Shown piece after piece: positions 15,915 through 24,150 of a stretch of DNA of 64,000 bases. The DNA lies in the NCBI RefSeq assembly GCF_014644535.1, contig NZ_BMKW01000006.1, forward strand, positions 248,001 to 312,000, written 5' to 3'. This DNA is from Neoroseomonas lacus. Lineage in GTDB: Bacteria > Pseudomonadota > Alphaproteobacteria > Acetobacterales > Acetobacteraceae. The position numbers and the translations under genes are program-made. Position 1 is the first letter of the stretch. Each line of letters opens with the position of its first letter. A model generated the notes under the pieces. The model was given only the letters and a program-made list of their open reading frames with translations. It had not been told where the DNA came from and made no database searches.

Positions 15915-17995
15915 CAGGCGATCCTTTCGATCAGCAGGTGGCCGGCGGCGTTGGGGCCGGCGGTGAAGCCATCGGGGACGAGGGTGGAGGTCTCGGCCTC
16001 CACGATCACCGCGGGGCCGGAGATGCGCGCGCCGGGCAGCAGCGTGGCGCGGTTGTAGATGGCGGCGTCGACGGGACCGCCGGTGCCGGGGTCGATGATG
16101 CGCCGCGTGCCGGCGGGTGGTGGTGCCGCGGCGGGCGGGGCGTCGGGGATGCGCGCGGGCAACGGCTTCGCCTCGGTCAGCGAGAGCGTCCAGGTCAGCA
16201 CCTCGATCTCCAGCTTGGGGATGATGCGGCCGTAGAGCGCGTGGTAGGTGGCCTCGAAGGCCGTGCGGAAGGCGGTGGTGCCGTCGCCGTCGGCATAGGG
16301 GCCGTCGGGCAGGGTGACGGCCACCTCGTGGCCCTGGCCGCGATAACGCATGAAGCCGGTGCGGACTTCCTGCATCGTCGCATCGGGCGCGCCGAGGCGG
16401 ACCACGGCCTCGGCCTCGATGCGCATTGCGTCGTACAGATCGTTGACCAGCGCTGCATCGAAGGCGTTGAGGCTGACGAGGCGCGTGCGCACCACCTCAT
16501 AGCCCATGGGCGCGCCGAGGAAGCCATGCGCGGATCCAACGCCGGCGCCCACCGGCACGAGCACGCGGTCCATGCCGAGTTTCGCCGCCATGCGTGCCGC
16601 GTGCAGCGGCGCCGCGCCACCGAAGGCGATCATGGTGCGCCCGGCGGTTTCCTTGCCGTTCTCGACCGCATGGACGCGCGCGGCGTTCGCCATGGTCTCG
16701 GTGACGATCTCGGTGATGCCGAGGGCGGCGGTCTCGGCCGTCATGGCCAATGGCGTGGCGACGGCGTTGGTGCAGGCGGTGACGGAGGCGGCCGGGTCGA
16801 GCGAGATGAAGCCGCCCGCGAACAAGGCCGGGTCGATCCAGGAGAGCACCAGGTCGGCGTCGGTGACGGTCGGCATGGTGCCGCCGCGGCCGTAGCAGGC
16901 GGGCCCGGGCATCGACCCTGCGCTGTCCGGCCCGACGGTGATGCGGCCAAGGCCATCGACGCGGGCGATGGAGCCGCCGCCGGCGCCGATCTCGACCATG
17001 TCGATCACCGGGATGCGCACCGGGATGCCGCTGCCTTTGACGAAACGCGCGGCGCGGGCGATCTCGAAGTGCCGCGCCTGCTGCGGCTTCATGTCGTCGA
17101 TCAGCGTGATCTTCGCCGTGGTGCCGCCCATGTCGAAGGCGAGCGCGCGCGGGATGCCGTTCTCGGCGGCGAGGATCTGGGCGAGGATCGCCCCGCCCGC
17201 CGGGCCGGATTCCACCAGGCGGATCGGGAAGCGTCGCGCCGTCTCGATGGTGGTGATGCCGCCCGAGGACATGATGAGCAGCAGCGGGCAGGTGGAACCG
17301 AGCGCCTTCAGCCCATCCTCGAGCCGTTGCAGGTAGCTTTCCATCAGTGGCAACACATAGGCGTTGGCGACCGTGGTGGAGGTGCGTTCGTATTCGCGGA
17401 TCTCGGGGCAGACCTCCGACGAGATCGCGATCACCTCGGCCGGCAGGTAGCGCGACAGGATCTCGCGTGCCCGGCGTTCATGCACGTCGTTCTGGTAGGC
17501 GTGCAGGAAGCAGATGGCCAACGCCTCGACGCCCTCGGCCTTGGCGGCGGCGCCGATGCGGTCGAGGGAGGATTCCTCCATCGCCAGCAGCACCTCGCCA
17601 TCCGCGGCGATGCGTTCGGGCACTTCGAAGCGCAGCGGGCGCGGCACCAGCGGTTCGGGCCGCTCCATGTACAGGTCATACTGCTCGAAGCGATGTTCGT
17701 AGGCCATTTCGAGGGAATCGCGGAAACCCTCGGTGGTCACGAGCGCCGTCTTTGCCCCCTTACGCTCGATCAGCGCGTTGGTCGCGAGCGTGGTGCCGTG
17801 GATCACCAGCGCGAGGTCCGACGCCGCGATGCCGGCCTGGGCCAGGATGGTGGCGGTGCCGTCGAGCACCGCGCGTTCGGGTGCCTCCGGCGTCGTCAGG
17901 ACCTTGGTGGAGAGCGACCTGTCCGGCAATGCGAGGACCAGGTCGGTGAAGGTGCCGCCGATATCGACGGCCAGGCGCGCGGTCTTGCTCATCAT
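15914..17995 (-). CDS. hyuA: Hydantoinase/oxoprolinase subunit A (HyuA), copy 2
   Basis: The 693-residue product is a hydantoinase A/oxoprolinase: ATP-binding start LAVDIGGTFTDLVLALP (about 8-24), IHGTTLATNALIERKGAKT near 65-83, second nucleotide strand LAFDMGGTTAKITLIDD near 290-306, and a C-terminal carboxylase-like region. It is close in length to copy 1 (691) and shares the core motifs but not the intervening sequence. It lies 42 bases downstream of its receptor gene and overlaps hyuB by one base, so the three genes form a cassette with the same order and spacing as 8273-12995. Confidence 0.92.
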   Translation of the reverse strand: MMSKTARLAVDIGGTFTDLVLALPDRSLSTKVLTTPEAPERAVLDGTATILAQAGIAASDLALVIHGTTLATNALIERKGAKTALVTTEGFRDSLEMAYEHRFEQYDLYMERPEPLVPRPLRFEVPERIAADGEVLLAMEESSLDRIGAAAKAEGVEALAICFLHAYQNDVHERRAREILSRYLPAEVIAISSEVCPEIREYERTSTTVANAYVLPLMESYLQRLEDGLKALGSTCPLLLIMSSGGITTIETARRFPIRLVESGPAGGAILAQILAAENGIPRALAFDMGGTTAKITLIDDMKPQQARHFEIARAARFVKGSGIPVRIPVIDMVEIGAGGGSIARVDGLGRITVGPDSAGSMPGPACYGRGGTMPTVTDADLVLSWIDPALFAGGFISLDPAASVTACTNAVATPLAMTAETAALGITEIVTETMANAARVHAVENGKETAGRTMIAFGGAAPLHAARMAAKLGMDRVLVPVGAGVGSAHGFLGAPMGYEVVRTRLVSLNAFDAALVNDLYDAMRIEAEAVVRLGAPDATMQEVRTGFMRYRGQGHEVAVTLPDGPYADGDGTTAFRTAFEATYHALYGRIIPKLEIEVLTWTLSLTEAKPLPARIPDAPPAAAPPPAGTRRIIDPGTGGPVDAAIYNRATLLPGARISGPAVIVEAETSTLVPDGFTAGPNAAGHLLIERIA

Positions 17996-18037
17996 GTCCC
18001 TTGTATTGGTGCGGGCGGGCGGAGGAAGGCCCTTGCG

Positions 18038-19006
18038 TCAGTCGACGGATCGGATGTTGGCGGCCTCGACGACCGCCTTCCAGGTGTCCAGCTCGGCGCG
18101 GACGAAAGCGGCGAATTCGGCGGGCGGCATGGCGGCGGGCTGGAAGCCGATGCGTTGCAGCGTCTCGACGATCGCCGGGCGCTTGATGATGTCGGCGACC
18201 TCGGCGGCGATACGCGCGCGGATCGGCTCCGGCGTGCCGGGCGGGGCGATGATGCCGTACCAGTTGGAGATGTCGAAGCCGGGCACAACGCTGCCGACCG
18301 AGGGCGTTTGCGGCGAGGTGTCCCAGGTCGCGGCAGAACTGACCGCCAGCAGGCGCAGCTGCCCCTGCTGCACCATCGGCCAGGCGGAGGTGTCGGAGAA
18401 GAAGATGTCCACATTGCCGGCGATGAGGTCGGTCAGCGCCGGGCCGGTGCCGCGATAGGGTATATGCACCATGCGCACACCGAGGCGCAGGTTCATCAAC
18501 TCACCCGCGAGATGCGTGCCGGTGCCCACGCCCCCGGAGGCGAAGCGGACCGCCTCGGGTTCGCGCTTCACCAGCGCGACGAACTCGGCGAGGTTCTGCG
18601 CCGCCAGCGTGTTGCGGCAGACCAGCAGCAGCGGCGATCGCACCACCATGGTGACGAAGCCGAGCGACAGCGGGTCATAAGGCGTTGGCCGCACCAGCGG
18701 GCCGGCGGTCATGTTGCCCGGGCTGACCATCGAGAAGCTGTAGCCATCGGGCGGCGATTTCGCGACCTGGTCGACGCCGATGGCGCCGCCGGCGCCGGCG
18801 CGGTTCTCGACCACCACGGGCTGGCCGAGCAGGGTGCCGAGCGGTTCGGACAGGATGCGTCCGACCGCGTCGACGCCGCCGCCGGGCGGGAAGGGCACCA
18901 CCAGGCGTATGGGGCGGGTGGGGTAGGCCTGCGCCTGGGCTGCGGGGGCGAGGCCCAGTGCCAGGCCGGTGCCCAACAGGGTGCGGCGGGTGGTGGAATG
19001 GCTCAT
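18038..19006 (-). CDS. Bug/TctC family receptor, with hyu cassette 2
   Basis: This 322-residue periplasmic receptor begins with a twin-arginine-like signal (R7-R8, core LLGTGLALGLAPAAQA) and the family strand PIRLVVPFPPGGGVDAVGR, followed by ENRAGAGGAIG, HIPYRGTGPALTD and DISNWYGIIAPPGTP, all standard for Bug proteins. The ATG at 19006 is taken over a start 26 codons earlier because the signal begins directly here. It probably captures the substrate of hyu cassette 2. No cognate TctA/TctB genes are in the window. Confidence 0.9.
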   Translation of the reverse strand: MSHSTTRRTLLGTGLALGLAPAAQAQAYPTRPIRLVVPFPPGGGVDAVGRILSEPLGTLLGQPVVVENRAGAGGAIGVDQVAKSPPDGYSFSMVSPGNMTAGPLVRPTPYDPLSLGFVTMVVRSPLLLVCRNTLAAQNLAEFVALVKREPEAVRFASGGVGTGTHLAGELMNLRLGVRMVHIPYRGTGPALTDLIAGNVDIFFSDTSAWPMVQQGQLRLLAVSSAATWDTSPQTPSVGSVVPGFDISNWYGIIAPPGTPEPIRARIAAEVADIIKRPAIVETLQRIGFQPAAMPPAEFAAFVRAELDTWKAVVEAANIRSVD

Positions 19007-19249
19007 CGAGGTAGTTCTCCTGAACGATGGGCCGTGACGAAGGCTTGTCCCGAAGCGTCGTCCCGGTCGTTCGATGCCAGGCACGCCATGGAGCGGAGCC
19101 TAGATCAGCATGGCGAGGCGGGGAATGGGGGCAGGCGCCGATGGCGGTGGTAAATGCGAACGTCTCGCATCAGACCTTTCGCCCTTTCCTCCATCGCCAA
19201 GCGGCGCGACGATGGCGAGTGAAGCAATAGCCATCGCGAGGTGCCTCGA

Positions 19250-20644
19250 ATGTCGCTCACCAACCAGCCCGATCCCGAAGAACGTCGCCGCGTCGTCGCG
19301 CAGGACCTCGCCAATGTGATGCACCCGATCGTGCAGCATCGCGCGCTCGAGAAGTCGCAGATGGTGGTGACCGGCGCGCAGGGGTCGACCATCGTCGATG
19401 CGGATGGCACGAGCTATCTCGACGCGATGGCCGGGCTGTGGTGCGTCAATATCGGGTATGGCCGCACCGAGCTCGCCGAGATCGCGGCCGAGCAGATGCA
19501 GCAGATGTCGTATTACCCGCATACCGGCATGAACCTGCCGGCGGCACGGCTGGGCGAGCAGCTCAACACGCTGATGGGTGGCGACTACCACACCTATTTC
19601 GTCAATTCGGGGTCCGAGGCGAATGAAGCCGGCTTCAAGGTCGCGCGGCAATACGCCAAGCACGAATTCCCCGGCCAGTTCCGCTTCAAGACCATCGCGC
19701 GGCATTATGCGTATCACGGCACGACGCTGGCGACGCTCGCCGCCGGTGGCATGGGCGAGCGCAAGATGAAATTCGAGCCCTATGCGGGCGAGTTCATCCA
19801 TGTGCCGGCGCCGACCTGCTATCGCTGCCCGCTCGGCCTGGAATACCCGTCCTGCAAGACCGCCTGCGCGACCGCCTTCGAGGCGACGATCCTCGCCGAA
19901 GGCCCGCAGACCGTCGCCGAGGTGATCGTCGAGCCGATCATGTCCGCGGTTGGCGTCGCGGTGCCGCCGGATGACTACCTGCCGAGGGTCGAGGCGATCT
20001 GCCGCAAGTATGACGTGCTGCTGCATGTCGATGAGGTGATCAACGGCTTCGGCCGCACCGGCAAGATGTTCGCCCACCAGCATTACGGCATCAGCCCGGA
20101 CATCATGGCGGTGGCGAAAGGGATCGTCTCCGCCTACCTGCCGATCGCCGCGACCGTGGTGAAGAACCGGGTGTTCGAGAGCTTCCTCGGCGAGGTAGCG
20201 GAAGCGCGCCAGGTGATGCAGGTGAACACCTATGGCGGGCATCCGGTGGCCGCGGCGGTGGCGGTGCGCAACATCGAGATCATGCTTGAGGAACAGCTGC
20301 CCGAGCGCGCCGCGACGATGGGCGCGTATCTGATGGATGGCTTCAAGGCCACGCTGTTCAAGCACGCCATCACCGGCGACATCCGCGGCAAGGGCTTGCT
20401 GATCGGCATCGAGCTGGTGACGGACCGCGAGAGCAAGGTTCAGCTCGACGGCGCGCTGGTGCAGGGCGTGGTGGATTTCTGCAAGGCGAATGGCGTGATC
20501 GTCGGGCGGTCCGGCGGCGGGTCGCGGCATTCCAACACCATCGTTTTCTCCCCGCCGCTGGTGATCACCCGCAGCGAGTGCGACACGCTGATCGAGGTGA
20601 TGGACAAGGCGCTGGCGGCGACGGTCGCCAAGATGGCGGGCTGA
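19250..20644 (+). CDS. Class III PLP-dependent aminotransferase, taurine/omega-type
   Basis: The 464-residue product is a fold-type I class III aminotransferase. The PLP lysine is K290 in MAVAKGIVSAYLP, the cofactor aspartate is D261 in LLHVDEVINGFGRTG, and NSGSEANE (119-126) binds phosphate. Members act on omega-amino groups such as taurine, beta-alanine or putrescine with pyruvate or 2-oxoglutarate. The Cys-rich insertion CYRCPLGLEYPSC near 190-202 recalls taurine-pyruvate aminotransferases, but that assignment is tentative. The ATG at 19250 has GAGG eight bases upstream; an in-frame GTG at 19241 is the alternative. A palindrome follows the stop. It is divergent from the receptor at 18038-19006 and stands ahead of the operon at 20834. 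Confidence 0.87.
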   Translation: MSLTNQPDPEERRRVVAQDLANVMHPIVQHRALEKSQMVVTGAQGSTIVDADGTSYLDAMAGLWCVNIGYGRTELAEIAAEQMQQMSYYPHTGMNLPAARLGEQLNTLMGGDYHTYFVNSGSEANEAGFKVARQYAKHEFPGQFRFKTIARHYAYHGTTLATLAAGGMGERKMKFEPYAGEFIHVPAPTCYRCPLGLEYPSCKTACATAFEATILAEGPQTVAEVIVEPIMSAVGVAVPPDDYLPRVEAICRKYDVLLHVDEVINGFGRTGKMFAHQHYGISPDIMAVAKGIVSAYLPIAATVVKNRVFESFLGEVAEARQVMQVNTYGGHPVAAAVAVRNIEIMLEEQLPERAATMGAYLMDGFKATLFKHAITGDIRGKGLLIGIELVTDRESKVQLDGALVQGVVDFCKANGVIVGRSGGGSRHSNTIVFSPPLVITRSECDTLIEVMDKALAATVAKMAG

Positions 20645-20648
20645 GGCG

Positions 20649-20668
20649 CGGGAGGGCGCGCCCTCCCG
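20649..20668 (+). terminator. Perfect 20-base palindrome after the aminotransferase gene
   Basis: CGGGAGGGCGCGCCCTCCCG is self-complementary and starts four bases after the stop codon. As a G/C-rich hairpin directly 3' of a gene it is a likely terminator, although no T-run follows. Confidence 0.6.
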
Positions 20669-20833
20669 ACATGCTCCGGCCTGCCTCGAAGGCGGGCAAT
20701 CGGTCGTGGTGGTCGCCTGCGGTGCGGGCGATCCACGCGCGGCGCGTCGTCGCACCCCCCTCGCCAGGTCGTGAGGCAGCGGTAAGATGCGGCTAACGGC
20801 CGGGTGGCCGATCGCAGAGGGGGCCAGCACGGC

Positions 20834-21844
20834 ATGATACGCGCCGCCATCATCGGGCTTGGGGCCTGGGGGCAGAATCTGGTGCGCAACGTGCCGCCGG
20901 ACAGCCCGCATCTTCGCTTCGTCGCCGCGGCCACGCGTACCCCGGCCAAGGCGGCCGACTTCGCGGCCGCGCGCGGCTTGCGCATGTTCGACGACTACGC
21001 GGCGGCGCTGGCGGATCCCGACATTGACGCGGTGGTGCTCGCCACGCCGCACACCCAGCATACCGAGCAGATCATCGCGGCGGCGGCGGCCGGCAAGCAT
21101 GTGTTTACCGAGAAGCCGCTCGGCGTGAATGCCGCCGCCGCGGCGCGGGCGGCCGAGGCGTGTGCGGCAGCCGGCGTCACCCTCGCGGTTGGCTACAATT
21201 GGCGGTTCCAGCCGGCGTTGCAGCATATCCGCAAGCTGCTCGATGACGGGACGCTGGGGCGGCTGCTGCATATGGAAGGCAATTTCTGCGGCCCCAGCGC
21301 CTATCGTTTCCCCAAGGGCCATTGGCGCCATGACCGGGACGAGGGCCCGGCCGGCGGCATGACCGGGCGCGGCGTGCATGTGGTGGATGCGATGCTGCAT
21401 CTCGCCGGGCCGATCGCGCAGGTGACGGCGCAGAGTTTTCGCCTGGTGCAGGATTTCGGCATGGACGACACGACGTCGATGCTGTTCCGCTTCAAGGGCG
21501 GTGCGACGGGGTATCTCGGCACGGTCATCGCCACCGCCGAGACGTGGCGGTTGCAGGTGTTCGGTTCGGAAGGCTGGGCCGAGGTCGGCGATGTCGAGCA
21601 TCTGACCACATGGGACCTGAAGCTCTGCCGCATCGACCGCGCCAATATCGGCGTGAAGCAGCGACCGGAGGTGATTTCCTTCCCCAAGACCAGCACCGAA
21701 TGCGCGGAGCTGGAGCATTTCGCGCAGGCCGCCGCGGCACGGCGACCGCTGGCGCTGCCTGGCGGCGATGCCGTGCACAATGTGCAGGTGTTGGAAGCGA
21801 TCCTGGCCTCCGCGCGCAACGACGCGCCGGTCCGGCTGGGTTGA
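20834..21844 (+). CDS. Gfo/Idh/MocA family NAD(P)-dependent oxidoreductase
   Basis: This 336-residue protein has the N-terminal Rossmann motif AIIGLGAWG (5-13), the family EKP motif at E93-K94-P95 with the Lys that contacts substrate and nicotinamide, and the C-terminal beta-sheet domain with GGMTGRGVHVVDAMLHL near 172-188. Such enzymes oxidise or reduce sugars, inositols, or less commonly amino-sugar or imine substrates. The ATG at 20834 is preferred because it begins immediately before the Rossmann strand. It opens a close run with the receptor, a DadA-like oxidoreductase and an M81 peptidase, so a sugar substrate is not certain. Confidence 0.88.
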   Translation: MIRAAIIGLGAWGQNLVRNVPPDSPHLRFVAAATRTPAKAADFAAARGLRMFDDYAAALADPDIDAVVLATPHTQHTEQIIAAAAAGKHVFTEKPLGVNAAAAARAAEACAAAGVTLAVGYNWRFQPALQHIRKLLDDGTLGRLLHMEGNFCGPSAYRFPKGHWRHDRDEGPAGGMTGRGVHVVDAMLHLAGPIAQVTAQSFRLVQDFGMDDTTSMLFRFKGGATGYLGTVIATAETWRLQVFGSEGWAEVGDVEHLTTWDLKLCRIDRANIGVKQRPEVISFPKTSTECAELEHFAQAAAARRPLALPGGDAVHNVQVLEAILASARNDAPVRLG

Positions 21845-21860
21845 ACGGGAGCGGATGGCG

Positions 21861-22841
21861 ATGGGTGCGCTGACACGACGACAGGCTATGCCGGCCCTGG
21901 CGGGGCTGGCCGGCACCACCCCGGCCCTGGCGCAGGCGCCCGCGGAATGGCCGTCGCGGCCGATCCGCGTGGTGGTACCCTCGCCGCCCGGCGGGCCGCC
22001 CGACCTGATCCTGCGCGCCATCGGGCCGAAGATGCAGGCCGCGCTGGGCCAGCCCGTCATCACCGAGAATCGCGCCGGCGGCGGCGGGCTGGTCGGCACC
22101 GCCTATGTCGCGAGGGTGCCGGCCGATGGCTATACGTGGCTGTTCACCACCGCTTCGCACACCAACATTCCGCCATTCAACAACAACGTCACGTACGACC
22201 CGGTGCGCGACTTCACGCATGTGACGCTGGCGGCGCAGAATTTCGGCCAGGCGCTGGTGGTGCATCCGGGCGTGCAGGCGACCAACCTGCAGGAATTGCT
22301 GGCTCTGGCGCGGCGCGAGCCGGGCAAGCTGACCTACGTCAATGCGGGCAACGGCACGGCGAGCCACATCCCGGCCGAATTGATGAAGACCATGACGGGC
22401 ACCGACATCCTCTCCGTGCCCTATCGCGGCGTGGCGGAGGGGATGACGGACCTGCTGGCGGGGCGCGTCGACATGTTCTTCGTCGGCACGCAGATCGCGC
22501 TACAGCATGTGCAGTCCGGCGCGCTGCGCTGCCTGGCGCTGACCGGTGCGCGGCGCTGGAAGGGCATGCCCGAGGTGCCGACGATGCAGGAACAGGGGCT
22601 GGTCGGCTTCAACGTGGTGAACTGGTTTGGCCTGTGGCTGCCCGCCGGCGCGCCGGCACCGATCGTGCAGCGTATCCACGGCGCCGTCGCGACGGCGGTG
22701 GCCGACCCCGATGTGCGCCAGCAATTCGACGTGCTGGGGCTTGAGGGCGTGGCCATGCCGCCGGATCGTTTCGCGGTGTTCGTCGCCGAACAGGCGGGCA
22801 TCGCGCAGGAGATCGGGCGGCGGGTGAACGCACCACGCTGA
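21861..22841 (+). CDS. Bug/TctC family receptor in the M81/DadA operon
   Basis: The 326-residue periplasmic receptor starts with MGALTRRQAMPAL, a signal with two Arg and a core ending at PALAQA, followed by PIRVVVPSPPGGPPDLILR and the usual ENRAGGGG and SVPYRGVAEGMTD segments. GGGAG at 21847-21851 is nine bases from the ATG at 21861 but only three from an in-frame ATG at 21855, so 21861 is preferred. It is 16 bases after the Gfo/Idh/MocA gene and 66 before the DadA-like gene, indicating one transcript. It likely supplies the substrate handled by those enzymes. Confidence 0.9.
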   Translation: MGALTRRQAMPALAGLAGTTPALAQAPAEWPSRPIRVVVPSPPGGPPDLILRAIGPKMQAALGQPVITENRAGGGGLVGTAYVARVPADGYTWLFTTASHTNIPPFNNNVTYDPVRDFTHVTLAAQNFGQALVVHPGVQATNLQELLALARREPGKLTYVNAGNGTASHIPAELMKTMTGTDILSVPYRGVAEGMTDLLAGRVDMFFVGTQIALQHVQSGALRCLALTGARRWKGMPEVPTMQEQGLVGFNVVNWFGLWLPAGAPAPIVQRIHGAVATAVADPDVRQQFDVLGLEGVAMPPDRFAVFVAEQAGIAQEIGRRVNAPR

Positions 22842-22907
22842 TCCCGACTTGATCGATCGACGACCCCGCGCGCAAATGGCGCGCGGCTTTGAAGGGAATA
22901 TGCGGGC

Positions 22908-24149
22908 ATGCCGGCATCGGCGATCGTTCTTGGCGCGGGCATGGTGGGGGTTTCGGTCGCGCTACATCTGCGCCGGCGCGGCCTCGATGTCCTGCTGGTG
23001 GACCGGCAGCAGCCCGGCGAAGGGGCCTCCTTCGGCAATGGCGGGCTGATCCAGCGCGAGGCGGTGCATCCGCATCCCTTTCCGCGCGACGCTTCCGAAA
23101 TCCTGCGCATCGCGCGCAACAAGTCGATCGATGCCTATTACCATTGGGGCGCGCTGCCGGGGCTGGCCACGCCGTTGCTGCGCTATTGGTGGAATTCCGA
23201 ACCGCAGCGCTATGCGCGCATCGCCGAGGCCTATGCCAAGTTGATCGAGACTTGTCTCGACGAGCATTACGCCTTCGCGCGCGGCACCGATGCGATGCCG
23301 CTGCTGCGCCCGATTGGCTGGATCCGCATGTATTCGGATGAGGCGAGCTTCACCGCCGCGCTGGCCCAGGCCGAGGAAGGCAAGCGCCAGCATGGCGTCA
23401 ACTTCACCGCCATGGACAGCCAGGCATTGGTCGCCGCCGAGCCGTCCCTGTTGAAGTCGCGCCATGGCGGCATTCACTGGACCGACCCGGTATCGGTCAG
23501 TGATCCGCATGCGCTGGTGATGTCCTATGCGCAGCGGTTCCTGGAGGCTGGCGGGCGCTTCGTGATCGGCGATGCGACCTCGCTGACCCGCGCGGGCAGC
23601 GGCTGGCGCGTGCAGACCAGCGACGGGCCGGCCGAGGCCGAGCAGGTTGTCGTCGCCCTCGGGGCCTTCGCCAACAAGGTGACAAAGCCGCTCGGCTATG
23701 ACCCGCCGACCTTCGGCAAGCGCGGCTATCACCGGCACTACACGCTGCAGGGCAATGCGGTGCTGAACCGGCCGGTGCTGGATACCGAGAGCGCCTTCCT
23801 GCTCGCGCCGATGCGCGCCGGGGTGCGGCTGACCACGGGAGCGGAATTCGCCGGCATCGACGAGGCCCCGACGCCGGTGCAACTCGCCCGCGCCGAGCCG
23901 GTGGCGCGGACGCTGCTGCCGCTCGGCGATGCGGTGGAGCCGGAGCCCTGGATGGGCGTGCGCCCCTGCACGCCGGACATGCTGCCGATCATCGGCAAGC
24001 TGCCGGGCCAGGACGGTGTGTGGTGCGCCTTTGGTCATGCGCATCAAGGCTTCACGTTGGGGCCGACGACGGGGCGCATGCTCGCCGAGATGATGACCGG
24101 CGAGAGGCCCTTCATCGACCCCGAGCCCTATCGCGCCGATCGGTTCTGA
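22908..24149 (+). CDS. DadA-like FAD-dependent D-amino acid dehydrogenase
   Basis: This 413-residue protein is a DAO-superfamily flavoprotein with the FAD dinucleotide motif AIVLGAGMVGVSVALHLRRRG at 5-25, the FGNGG segment near 42-46 and the C-terminal GVRPCTPDMLPIIGK and FGHAHQGFTLGPTTGR blocks typical of DadA (D-amino acid:quinone dehydrogenase). It oxidises a D-amino acid or related secondary amine to an imine or keto acid. It directly precedes the M81 peptidase gene, with one base between stop and start. A role on a sarcosine- or opine-type substrate is possible. Confidence 0.87.
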   Translation: MPASAIVLGAGMVGVSVALHLRRRGLDVLLVDRQQPGEGASFGNGGLIQREAVHPHPFPRDASEILRIARNKSIDAYYHWGALPGLATPLLRYWWNSEPQRYARIAEAYAKLIETCLDEHYAFARGTDAMPLLRPIGWIRMYSDEASFTAALAQAEEGKRQHGVNFTAMDSQALVAAEPSLLKSRHGGIHWTDPVSVSDPHALVMSYAQRFLEAGGRFVIGDATSLTRAGSGWRVQTSDGPAEAEQVVVALGAFANKVTKPLGYDPPTFGKRGYHRHYTLQGNAVLNRPVLDTESAFLLAPMRAGVRLTTGAEFAGIDEAPTPVQLARAEPVARTLLPLGDAVEPEPWMGVRPCTPDMLPIIGKLPGQDGVWCAFGHAHQGFTLGPTTGRMLAEMMTGERPFIDPEPYRADRF

Positions 24150-24150
24150 G

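Noticed and set aside
19100-22099. A 999-codon open frame on the minus strand, and other very long antisense frames such as 15938-19153 plus and 36087-39392 minus
   Set aside because: They lie opposite genes with clear family motifs, have Arg/Gly/His-rich composition without domains, and are expected by-products of very high GC at third codon positions.
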